The position numbers were made by a program, and so were the translations under genes. Under the pieces are notes generated by a model. That model was not told the origin of the DNA, did not search any database, and saw nothing but the letters and a program-made list of their open reading frames with translations. From Steroidobacteraceae bacterium (lineage in GTDB: Bacteria; Pseudomonadota; Gammaproteobacteria; Steroidobacterales; Steroidobacteraceae): a stretch of DNA of 33,069 nucleotides. This document shows, piece by piece, positions 19,295 to 26,274 of the stretch; the first letter of the stretch is position 1, and each line of letters opens with the position of its first letter. The DNA lies in the NCBI GenBank assembly GCA_019634915.1, contig JAHCAN010000031.1:1-33069 (forward strand). Direction: 5' to 3'.

Positions 19295-19984
19295 TCAGGC
19301 CGATGACTTCGGCGTCGCCACATCGTCCCGCAGGTAGACCGGCTGCAGCGCCTCGGGCGCAACACCCTCGCCACGGGCCAGCGCGGCGGCGGCGAGCTTC
19401 GCGATCGCTCCGGCCTCTGGCAACAGGCGGTCGTCGACGGCCGCGAGCGCGGGCCCGAGCCTGGCGGCGAGCGCCGGGTACGCCGCAAAGCCGCGCCCGG
19501 CGCCGACGAGCCGGCGCGCACCGGCCGGCGCAGGCACCGCTTCGGGTCGCAGCACGTGCTCCTCGCCGTCGAGCACCGCGAGCCCGTCGTCGTCGCGCCG
19601 GTAATGCGCCGCATACACCTCCTTCATGCGCGCATCGTTGCAGACGAGCACGTCGGTCGCCGCCGGATCGCGGTCGAACACGGCCTGCGCGACCGCCGCG
19701 AGATCCGACACGCCGACTGCCGGCAGGCCGGCGCCGAGCGCGAGCCCCTGCGCGACGCTGATCGCGAGCCGCAATCCGGTGAAGCCGCCCGGACCGCGGC
19801 CGACGGCGATCGCGTCGAGATCGGCGAGCCGCAGGGCGTGCGCCGCGAGCAGCGCGTCGATCATCGGCAGGATGCACTGCGCATGCTCATGCACCAGCTC
19901 GACGGCTTCGACGACCACCTCACCATCGAGCCACAGCGCCACCGAACAGGCCTCGGTCGCGGTATCGAGTGCGAGCAGCTTCAT
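19295..19984 (-). CDS. tsaB: tRNA threonylcarbamoyladenosine biosynthesis protein TsaB
   Basis: Partner of TsaD and TsaE in making t6A37 on ANN-decoding tRNAs. The 229-aa product begins MKLLALDTATEACSVALW, the ASKHA-fold phosphate-1 strand, and has the TsaB-typical AVGRGPGGFTGLRLAISVAQ and HEHAQCILPMIDALL used for TsaD contact. The C-terminal lobe is short and lacks the TsaD metal-site histidines, as expected of TsaB. It begins 16 bp after the helicase stop, so the two are probably one operon, an arrangement also seen in other gammaproteobacteria (yoaA-tsaB). Confidence 0.94.
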   Translation of the reverse strand: MKLLALDTATEACSVALWLDGEVVVEAVELVHEHAQCILPMIDALLAAHALRLADLDAIAVGRGPGGFTGLRLAISVAQGLALGAGLPAVGVSDLAAVAQAVFDRDPAATDVLVCNDARMKEVYAAHYRRDDDGLAVLDGEEHVLRPEAVPAPAGARRLVGAGRGFAAYPALAARLGPALAAVDDRLLPEAGAIAKLAAAALARGEGVAPEALQPVYLRDDVATPKSSA

Positions 19985-20000
19985 CGGGCGGCGTGCCGGA

Positions 20001-21962
20001 TCAGGCGGCGTGCCGCGACGGCGAATGGCGCGCGAGGAAGCGGCCCGCCTCGTCGCGCTCGCGCGTGACGGTGAACGCCGGCAGGCTCGCGCGCAGCACG
20101 CGGCCGTAGCCGCGCGACACGAGGCGCGGGTCGCAGATCGCGACGACGCCGAAGTCCTCCTCGCTGCGGATCAGCCGGCCGACGCCCTGCTTCAGCGCGA
20201 GCGCCGCCTCGGGGAGCTGGTAATCGCGGAACGGATTGCCGCCGTTCGCGTTCAGGTGCGCGATGCGCGCCTTCACGAGCGGATCCTCGGGCGACGCGAA
20301 CGGCAGCTTTTCGATCACGACGAGCCGCAGCGCATCGCCCTTGACGTCGACGCCTTCCCAGAAACTCGCGGTGCCGAGCAGCACCGCGTTGCCGTGCGCG
20401 CGAAACTCGCGCAGCAGCCGCTCGCGCGGCGCCGTGCCCTGCACGAGCAACGGGTACGGCAGCGGCCCCTCGCTGCGCGCGGCGATCATCGCGGCGGCGC
20501 GCGCGAGCGCCCGGTGGCTGGTGAACAGCACGAACGCGCCGCCGCGCGCGGCCTCCACCAGCGGCAGCGTCTCGGCGAGCACCGCGGCGAGATAGTCGGG
20601 CGCGGCCGGGTCGGGCATGCCGGGCGGCAGGTAGAGCAGGCCCTGGCGCTCGAAGTCGAACGGACTGCCGATCTGCAGGGTGCCCGCATCGCCGACGCCG
20701 AGGCGCTGCGCGAAATGGCTGAAGTCCCCGCTGACCGACAGCGTCGCCGACGTGAACACCCAGGCGCACGGGCGCGCATCGACGATACCGCGAAAGCGCG
20801 GCGCGACGTCGAACGGCAGCATCGACAGGCTGAAATTGCGTGCGTCGTGCTCGATCGAACGCGCAGCCTCGTCCTCGCGCGCCTGTGCGATGCGCCCGAC
20901 CAGCGCGGCGAGCTGCGCGGCGCGGCCCGCGCAGTGCGCGAGCGCGGCCTCGGCGGCGCGGGCGGCGAGCTCGACATGCAGCGTCTCGAGCGCCGCGACG
21001 AGCGCATCGAGCGCGACCTCGAGCGCGACCGGCGTATCGGCGAACGCGATGCGTGCCGGCGCGGCCGCGCCGCGCGGCGGCAGGCTCTCGCGCGCCTGTG
21101 CCAGCGCGCGCTCGACGGCCGCGAACGGCTCGGTGAGCACAGCGCCACCGCCGGCGCCGCCGCCAGCGCCACCATCGCGCGCGAGCTCGGCGCGCGCGTC
21201 GGTGAGCAGGTGCTCGACCTGGCGGCTCGAGACCTCGACGCCGAAGAACTGCGTGACGAGATCGGGCAGCTGGTGCGCCTCGTCGAGGATCACCGCGTCG
21301 GCGCTGCCGAGCAGGTCGCCGAAGCCGTCCTCCTTCAGCGCGAGATCGGCGAGCAGCAGGTGATGATTGACGATCACGACGTCGGCCTCGCCGGCCGCGC
21401 GCCGCGCGGCGGCCACGTGGCAGCGCGCCCACTCGCCGCAGCGCTGCCCGAGGCAGTTCTCGCGCGTGGAGCTGACCGCCGCGCGCAGGCCGCCCGCATC
21501 GGCGAGCTCCGGCACTTCGGCGAGATCCCCGCTCGCCGTCGTCGCGGCCCAGCGCTCGATCGCTGCGAGGCTCCCGCCCTCGAAGCCGTCGAGCGCGCGC
21601 TGCGCGGTGGCCGTCAACAGGCGGTGGCGGCACAGGTAATTGCTGCGGCCTTTCAGCAGTGAGACCCGCGCCGGGCGCCCGATCGCGGCGGCCACGAGCG
21701 GCAGATCACGCGCGAACAGCTGGTCCTGCAATGTGCGCGTGCCCGTCGAGATGATCACCCGCCGGCCCGACAGCAGCGCCGGCACGAGATACGCGAAGGT
21801 CTTGCCGGTGCCGGTCCCCGCTTCGACCAGCAGCGTCGTGCGCGCCTCGATCGCGTCGGCCACGCGCTCGGCCATGCGCTGCTGCGAGCGGCGCGGGGCA
21901 TAGCCTGGCAGCGCGCGCGCGAGCGGCCCGCCCGGCGCGAAGACCTCGACGATATCGGTCAT
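20001..21962 (-). CDS. yoaA: ATP-dependent Fe-S helicase, YoaA/DinG family
   Basis: Superfamily 2 5'-3' DNA helicase of the XPD/DinG group, 653 aa. Walker A EAGTGTGKT includes K54. Four cysteines that can bind a 4Fe-4S cluster are C111 (NYLC), C170, C175 and C181 (NCLGQRCGEWARC). The DEAH box (ILDEAHQLPD) is at 227-230. C-terminal motifs V and VI are FWEGVDVKGDALRLVVIEKL and QGVGRLIRSEEDFG. The N-terminus MTDIVEVFAPGGPLARALPG fits YoaA better than DinG. YoaA acts with HolC in replication repair in E. coli. The start codon is at the base of a strong hairpin (21962-21990), with no visible Shine-Dalgarno. Confidence 0.92.
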   Translation of the reverse strand: MTDIVEVFAPGGPLARALPGYAPRRSQQRMAERVADAIEARTTLLVEAGTGTGKTFAYLVPALLSGRRVIISTGTRTLQDQLFARDLPLVAAAIGRPARVSLLKGRSNYLCRHRLLTATAQRALDGFEGGSLAAIERWAATTASGDLAEVPELADAGGLRAAVSSTRENCLGQRCGEWARCHVAAARRAAGEADVVIVNHHLLLADLALKEDGFGDLLGSADAVILDEAHQLPDLVTQFFGVEVSSRQVEHLLTDARAELARDGGAGGGAGGGAVLTEPFAAVERALAQARESLPPRGAAAPARIAFADTPVALEVALDALVAALETLHVELAARAAEAALAHCAGRAAQLAALVGRIAQAREDEAARSIEHDARNFSLSMLPFDVAPRFRGIVDARPCAWVFTSATLSVSGDFSHFAQRLGVGDAGTLQIGSPFDFERQGLLYLPPGMPDPAAPDYLAAVLAETLPLVEAARGGAFVLFTSHRALARAAAMIAARSEGPLPYPLLVQGTAPRERLLREFRAHGNAVLLGTASFWEGVDVKGDALRLVVIEKLPFASPEDPLVKARIAHLNANGGNPFRDYQLPEAALALKQGVGRLIRSEEDFGVVAICDPRLVSRGYGRVLRASLPAFTVTRERDEAGRFLARHSPSRHAA

Positions 21963-21990
21963 GCCGGCACGCTAGCCGCGCGTGCCGGCA
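21962..21990 (-). promoter_or_regulatory. Hairpin abutting the yoaA start codon
   Basis: TGCCGGCACG (21962-21971) and CGTGCCGGCA (21981-21990) are perfect 10-bp inverted repeats with a 9-base loop. In the yoaA mRNA the stem ends on the A of the AUG, covering the whole ribosome-binding zone. It could restrict translation, or serve as a protein-binding palindrome. Confidence 0.5.
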
Positions 21991-22023
21991 GTGTCGAGCC
22001 ACAAATGGCCACGCCGCCATTAT

Positions 22024-22080
22024 GTTGCATCGCAACGAAACGCCTCGTGCGCCCGCAGCATGGCCGCCAGCGGATATAAT
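22024..22080 (+). promoter_or_regulatory. pckG promoter region: perfect -10 and upstream palindrome
   Basis: TATAAT (22075-22080) is a consensus -10, giving a start near 22087 and a leader of about 22 nt. No -35 match lies at 16-18 bp (CCCGCA at 22052), so an activator is likely. The palindrome GTTGCATCGCAAC (22024-22036) ends 38 bp before the -10 and is a plausible activator or repressor site. Confidence 0.5.
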
Positions 22081-22108
22081 GGAGGGCTTCACTGTACGAG
22101 GAGATCGC

Positions 22109-23884
22109 ATGGCAACCGCGCCGCGCATGCTCACACCGCTTCCGCAGCTCGCGAAGGCGGTCGCCGACTGGGTGGCCGACGTCGCCAGCCTGACACAACC
22201 CGAACGGGTCCACTGGTGCGACGGCTCCGACGAGGAGATCCGCCACCTGCGCGCCGGGCTCCTCGCCTCCGGCGAGCTGCACGCCCTCGACCAGAAGAAC
22301 TTCCCCGGCTGCGACCTGTACCGCTCCCACCCGAGCGACGTCGCGCGCGTCGAGAAGGTCACTTTCATCTGCACGACGAAACAGGCGGACGCCGGCCCGA
22401 ACAACCTGTGGCTCGCGCCCGCCGACGCCCACGCGCGCATGCGCGAGCTGTTCAGCGGCTGCATGCGCGGCCGCACCCTCTACGTGGTGCCCTACTGCAT
22501 GGGCCCGATCGACTCGCCGCTCGCGCGCTGCGGCGTCGAGATCACCGACAGCGCCTACGTCGTGCTGAACATGGCGATCATGACGCGCATGGGCCGGGCC
22601 GCGCTCGAGCGCATCGCGGGCGAACCGAATTTCGTGCGCGGCCTGCACTCGATCGGCGAGCTCGACCCGGACCGCCGCTTCATCATGCACTACCCCGAGG
22701 AACTCGCGATCGAAAGCTACGGCTCCGGCTACGGCGGCAACGCGCTGCTCGGCAAGAAGTGCCATGCGCTGCGCATCGCGAGCTGGCAGGCGCGCCAGGA
22801 GGGCTGGCTCGCCGAGCACATGCTGATCGTGGGCCTCCGGAGCCCTGCGGGCGAGCAGCATTACATCGCGGCAGCGTTCCCGTCGGCCTGCGGCAAGACG
22901 AACCTCGCGATGCTGATCCCACCCGCATCGCTCGGGGGCTGGAAGGTCACGACCGTCGGCGACGACATCGCCTGGCTGCACCCGGGCCCCGACGGCCGGC
23001 TGTGGGCGATCAATCCGGAAGCCGGTTATTTCGGCGTCGTGCCGGGCACCAACCCGGCGACCAACCGCAACGCCTACGACATGATCCGCCGCGACACGCT
23101 GTTCACGAACGTCGCGGTCACGACCGACAACCAGCCGTGGTGGGAAGGCCTCGAGACCGGCGCGCCGGCGATCGACTGGCAGGGCCGCCCGTACGACCCG
23201 AAGAACGGGCCGGCGGCGCATCCGAATTCGCGCTTCACGGTGGCCGCCACGCAAAACCCGAGCTACTCGCCGCACGCCGAGGATCCGCAAGGCGTGCCGA
23301 TCTCGGCGATCGTCTTCGGCGGCCGCCGCCGCAGCGTCGCCCCGCTCGTCTACGAGGCACGCAACTTCACGCACGGCGTGCTGGTCGGCGCCGGCATGGC
23401 CTCCGAACAGACTGCGGCGGCCGAAGGCAAGGTCGGCATCGTACGCCGCGACCCGATGGCGATGAAGCCGTTCTGCGGCTACAACTTCGCCGACTACTTC
23501 GCGCACTGGATCGACGTCGGCGCGAAGCTCGCGAACCCGCCGCGCATCTATCACGTCAACTGGTTCCGCCGCGATGCGGACGGCAAGTTCATGTGGCCGG
23601 GCTTCGGCGACAACCTGCGCGTGCTCGCGTGGATGCTGGAGCGCTGCGGCGGCCGCGGCGGCGCGATCGAATCGCCGATCGGCATGCTGCCGCGCGCGCG
23701 CGACCTGAACGTCGAGGGCCTCGACCTCGCGCCCGCGACGCTCGACGCGCTGCTGGCGGTCGACGAGGACGAGTGGCGCAAGGAAGTCGCCGATATCCGC
23801 GCCTATCTCGGTGAATATGGCGATCGCCTGCCGCCGCGCATGCTGGCGGAGCTCGAGACGACCGAGGGCAAGCTGAAGCGGTGA
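22109..23884 (+). CDS. pckG: Phosphoenolpyruvate carboxykinase (GTP)
   Basis: Converts oxaloacetate and GTP to phosphoenolpyruvate, GDP and CO2 in gluconeogenesis or in anaplerotic flux (EC 4.1.1.32). The 591-aa product belongs to the GTP-dependent family, not the ATP-dependent PckA family. The diagnostic P-loop PSACGKTN contains the reactive C261 and K263. The kinase-2 segment GDDIAWLHPGPDGRL and the guanine-site region around FGGRRRSVAPLVYEARN and KPFCGYNFADYFAHW are intact. GAGGAG (22098-22103) lies 5 bases before ATG 22109, which fixes the start; the longer in-frame ATG at 22022 lies upstream of the promoter. Monocistronic: the next gene is convergent. Confidence 0.97.
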   Translation: MATAPRMLTPLPQLAKAVADWVADVASLTQPERVHWCDGSDEEIRHLRAGLLASGELHALDQKNFPGCDLYRSHPSDVARVEKVTFICTTKQADAGPNNLWLAPADAHARMRELFSGCMRGRTLYVVPYCMGPIDSPLARCGVEITDSAYVVLNMAIMTRMGRAALERIAGEPNFVRGLHSIGELDPDRRFIMHYPEELAIESYGSGYGGNALLGKKCHALRIASWQARQEGWLAEHMLIVGLRSPAGEQHYIAAAFPSACGKTNLAMLIPPASLGGWKVTTVGDDIAWLHPGPDGRLWAINPEAGYFGVVPGTNPATNRNAYDMIRRDTLFTNVAVTTDNQPWWEGLETGAPAIDWQGRPYDPKNGPAAHPNSRFTVAATQNPSYSPHAEDPQGVPISAIVFGGRRRSVAPLVYEARNFTHGVLVGAGMASEQTAAAEGKVGIVRRDPMAMKPFCGYNFADYFAHWIDVGAKLANPPRIYHVNWFRRDADGKFMWPGFGDNLRVLAWMLERCGGRGGAIESPIGMLPRARDLNVEGLDLAPATLDALLAVDEDEWRKEVADIRAYLGEYGDRLPPRMLAELETTEGKLKR

Positions 23885-23885
23885 G

Positions 23886-23903
23886 GGCCGCCGCGCGGCG
23901 GCC
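23886..23903. terminator. GC-rich palindrome just after pckG
   Basis: GGCCGCCGCGCGGCGGCC is a perfect 18-bp palindrome beginning one base after the pckG stop codon. A second tight hairpin, GTCGCG-CGG-CGCGAC, follows at 23928-23942. Neither has a T-run, so if they end transcription it is inefficient or factor-assisted. Confidence 0.4.
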
Positions 23904-23940
23904 TTGCGGCCCGCCGCCTTGCGTCACGTCGCGCGGCGCG

Positions 23941-24000
23941 ACATGCCGTGACACGCCGCGATATGCCGCCATACGCCGGGAGGTGCCGGGACACGCTGCG
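23941..24000. repeat. Six tandem 10-bp degenerate repeats
   Basis: The 60 bases divide exactly into six 10-mers: ACATGCCGTG, ACACGCCGCG, ATATGCCGCC, ATACGCCGGG, AGGTGCCGGG and ACACGCTGCG, consensus A(C/T)A(T/C)GCCGNG. The unit length equals one helical turn. No ORF with coding character covers it. Confidence 0.75.
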
Positions 24001-24038
24001 CCATCGGCCTCGCATCGCCGCCCAGGCCGTCAACTGTC

Positions 24039-24111
24039 TCGCGGCGCCCAGCTATCAACTGCCGGACGATTTCGACGAATTTGACCGGCTGTTGATAGCT
24101 GGGCGCCGCGA
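24039..24111. repeat. 73-bp near-palindrome with 21-bp perfect arms
   Basis: The left arm at 24039-24059 and the right arm at 24091-24111 are perfect 21-bp inverted repeats (outer end TCGCGGCGCC, inner end GCTATCAAC). After one mismatch the pairing resumes with GCCGG/CCGGC and again at the tip with TTCG/CGAA, so almost the whole element can fold into one long cruciform or RNA hairpin. The plus-strand right flank is AGGAATTATTT, a weak T-rich tail. It may serve as a terminator between the convergent pckG and cyclase genes, or be a small palindromic mobile element. Confidence 0.8.
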
Positions 24112-24134
24112 AGGAATTATTTACGCCACGCCCG

Positions 24135-24174
24135 CTCGACTTGGTTCGACCTGGTTGGACCCCGTTCGACTTGG
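24135..24174. repeat. Four tandem 10-bp degenerate repeats
   Basis: Four 10-mers in register: CTCGACTTGG, TTCGACCTGG, TTGGACCCCG, TTCGACTTGG, consensus YTCGACYTGG. The sequence differs from the 23941-24000 repeats but the 10-bp period is the same. The remaining 62 bp up to the cyclase stop (24175-24236) are GC-rich with nothing recognisable. Confidence 0.65.
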
Positions 24175-24236
24175 CGTCCAGCGCGGCCCAGCCCGGCGCG
24201 GCGGGCGCGGCGCGGGCCCGACGCCGCGTTGCGCGC

Positions 24237-25142
24237 TCAGCCCTCTTCGCAGACGAAACGGATCGTCTGCGGTGATCCCGGCTCGGGCGCGCGCCCGAGT
24301 CCGATCATGCCCTCGCCCTTCAGCTGCATGCTGTCGCGGCGGACGAAGGCCTCCTCGCCGCCGGCGCTCTGCACGAACGTGCCGTTCGTGCTCTGGTCGA
24401 TCAGCACGAGCTTGTTGCGGTTGATCTCGATGCGCGCGTGCAGGCGCGAGATCAGGTTGCCCTTGACGACGAAATCGTTGTCCTCGGCGCGGCCGAGCGA
24501 GACGTTCGGGCGATGCTCGTCGAGCACCACTTCCTGGTCCGGCGTGCGCAGGCGCAGGCGCACCGCGCGGCGGCCCTCGCGCCCGGCGAGCGCGATCGCC
24601 GGCACCATGCTGGTCACGTCCTCGGTCTGCCACAGCACTTCGAACAGTGTGACCTCGTTGCCCTGCCCCTTGAGCGTCGCGATGTCGATCTGCCGCACCG
24701 ACGCGCGCCACTCGGGCGCGAGCTGCTCGACGGTGGTTGCGGTCGTGACGATCTGCCCGGCCTTCGCCTGGCTCGTCATGCGGTTCGCGGTGTGGACGGT
24801 CGCGCCGAACACGTCGCGGTTCTCGAGCACCACCGGCCCGAAGTGGCAGCCGATGCGGATCGCGACCGGGTGGCCGTCGTTGCGCAGCTGCGAGTGCACC
24901 GAGATCTGCTGCTGCATGCGCGCGGCGGCATTGAGCGCCTCGTCGGCCGACGGGAAGGTCGACATCACCTCGTCGCCCATCGTCTTGATCACGGTGCCGT
25001 TGTACTGCTCGGTGGCCGTGCGCATCACGTCGATGCAGGTCGCGATCATGTCGCGCGCGCGCAGGTCGCCCAGCTCCTCGAACAGGCGCGTGGAACCGAC
25101 CACGTCGGCGAACAGAATGGCGAGCTCGATATCCTTGCCCAT
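24237..25142 (-). CDS. Class III adenylate/guanylate cyclase with C-terminal FHA domain
   Basis: A predicted soluble 301-aa protein. Residues 1-185 form a class III cyclase domain with metal aspartates D13 (LFADVVGST) and D57, and purine-contacting K53 (TVIKTMGDEVM), which favours ATP. The transition-state motif, usually VNxxxR, reads VHTANR, so the catalytic Asn is His117 while R121 is kept. Residues about 200-300 are an FHA domain with GR, the phosphothreonine-binding SRLH (ISRLHARIE) and STNGTF. The likely output is cAMP, gated by binding to a phosphoprotein; the Ser/Thr kinase at 32201 is a possible partner (inference). ATG 25142 matches the family start; no clear Shine-Dalgarno. The longer in-frame reading upstream overlaps dusA and is spurious. 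Confidence 0.9.
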   Translation of the reverse strand: MGKDIELAILFADVVGSTRLFEELGDLRARDMIATCIDVMRTATEQYNGTVIKTMGDEVMSTFPSADEALNAAARMQQQISVHSQLRNDGHPVAIRIGCHFGPVVLENRDVFGATVHTANRMTSQAKAGQIVTTATTVEQLAPEWRASVRQIDIATLKGQGNEVTLFEVLWQTEDVTSMVPAIALAGREGRRAVRLRLRTPDQEVVLDEHRPNVSLGRAEDNDFVVKGNLISRLHARIEINRNKLVLIDQSTNGTFVQSAGGEEAFVRRDSMQLKGEGMIGLGRAPEPGSPQTIRFVCEEG

Positions 25143-25170
25143 GCCGGTGTAGTTATCGGGGCAAACGCAG

Positions 25171-25179
25171 ATTATAGCA
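25171..25179 (-). promoter_or_regulatory. Extended -10 promoter of the cyclase gene
   Basis: The minus strand reads TGCTATAAT, a perfect extended -10 (TGn TATAAT), overlapping the dusA stop codon (TAA at 25172-25174). The start would be near 25164, about 22 nt before the cyclase ATG. No -35 is evident, as is usual for extended -10 promoters. Confidence 0.6.
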
Positions 25180-26215
25180 AGCGCTCGGCCCGCCGGGCGG
25201 CCGCGACGAACAGCGACGGCGACGCGCCCGGCTCGCGCGCGCCCTCGCTCAGGCGTCGACGGAACTCGCGCGCACCGGGTTCGTGCGCGTAGAGACCCAG
25301 CGTGTGCCGCGCGATCGCGCTCAGGCGCACCCCCGCACCAACCTCGCGCGCTGCGTAATCGACCATGCGCTGCGCGAGCTCGAGTCGCGACGGCGCCCGC
25401 CAGCCGTCGTCCGGCCACGCGAGCGCGTGCAGCTCGGCGAGCACATGCGGCCGGTGATAGGCCTCGCGGCCGAGCATCACGCCGTCGCACCACTCGAGTG
25501 GCCCGGCCGCCGCCTGCGCGGCGCGCAGCCCGCCATTCAGCACCAGCGGCACGCCGGGCAGCTCGCCACCGAGCCGCCGCACGACGTCGAAACGCAGCGG
25601 CGGCACCTCGCGATTGTCCTTCGGCGACAGCCCGCCGAGCACCGCCTTGCGCGCGTGCACGATCAGCGCATCGGCGCCGGCGGCCCGCACCGCCTGCGCA
25701 AACGCGAGCAGCCGCGCGAAATCATCGTCGGTGTACTCCGCACCCGCGGCGGCCATCGCTTCGCGACGACCTGCCTCGACGACCCCGATGCGCAGCTTGA
25801 CCGTGACCGGCACGCGCACGACCGCGCGCATCGCAGCGACGCACTCGGCGACGAGCTGCGGCTGCGCCATCAGGCAGGCACCGAAGGCGCCGGCACTCAC
25901 CCGATCGCTCGGGCAGCCGCAGTTGAGGTTGATCTCGTCGTAGCCCGCCTGCTCGCCGATGCGCGCGGCCGCGGCAAGCTGCGCCGGCTCGCTGCCGCCG
26001 AGCTGCAACGCGAGCGGGTGTTCCTGCGAATCGAAGCCGAGCAGCCGCTGCCGGTCGCCGCGCAGGATCGCCGCGCAGGTGATCATCTCGGTGTAGAGCA
26101 GCACCCGTGGCGAGAAGCCGCGCAGGAAGTAGCGGCAGTGGCGGTCGGTCCAGTCCATCATCGGCGCGACGCTGACGCGATGCTCGAAGGAAGCGCTGCG
26201 ACTCCCGGCGGACAT
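25172..26215 (-). CDS. dusA: tRNA-dihydrouridine synthase, DusA type
   Basis: FMN enzyme reducing uridines 20/20a in the tRNA D-loop with NADPH. From ATG 26215 the protein is 347 aa. The N-terminal VAPMMDWTDRHCRYFLR is the DusA signature (DusB and DusC differ here). The catalytic Cys is C101 in INLNCGCPSDRV. The FMN phosphate-binding regions (VKLRIG, LIVHARKAVLGGLSPKDN, LVLNGGL, GVMLGREAYHRP) are intact. DusA-typical Lys/Arg in HARKA and the C-terminal helical domain are present. The predicted reading from 26278 adds residues lying in a hairpin region and was trimmed. The downstream cyclase gene begins 29 bp later but has its own promoter. Confidence 0.95.
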   Translation of the reverse strand: MSAGSRSASFEHRVSVAPMMDWTDRHCRYFLRGFSPRVLLYTEMITCAAILRGDRQRLLGFDSQEHPLALQLGGSEPAQLAAAARIGEQAGYDEINLNCGCPSDRVSAGAFGACLMAQPQLVAECVAAMRAVVRVPVTVKLRIGVVEAGRREAMAAAGAEYTDDDFARLLAFAQAVRAAGADALIVHARKAVLGGLSPKDNREVPPLRFDVVRRLGGELPGVPLVLNGGLRAAQAAAGPLEWCDGVMLGREAYHRPHVLAELHALAWPDDGWRAPSRLELAQRMVDYAAREVGAGVRLSAIARHTLGLYAHEPGAREFRRRLSEGAREPGASPSLFVAAARRAERLL

Positions 26216-26225
26216 GCACGCCTGA

Positions 26226-26264
26226 GCCGCGGATCCCGCTCGATCCGGATCACGATCCCGCGGC
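26226..26264. repeat. Inverted repeat between the phosphatase gene and dusA
   Basis: GCCGCGGATC (26226-26235) pairs with GATCCCGCGGC (26254-26264) with one bulged C. The loop contains the 10-bp palindrome GATCCGGATC (26242-26251). It lies in the 59-bp gap after the phosphatase stop and may end that transcript or shape the dusA leader. No T-run. Confidence 0.4.
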
Positions 26265-26274
26265 ACGACCCTCG

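Noticed and set aside
24039-24111. Integron attC site
   Set aside because: The arms contain GTTGATA and TATCAAC rather than GTTRRRY/RYYYAAC at the outer ends, the pairing is perfect rather than bulged, and no integrase or cassette is nearby.
23941-24174. CRISPR array
   Set aside because: Units are 10 bp, degenerate and contiguous with no spacers, and no cas genes are present.
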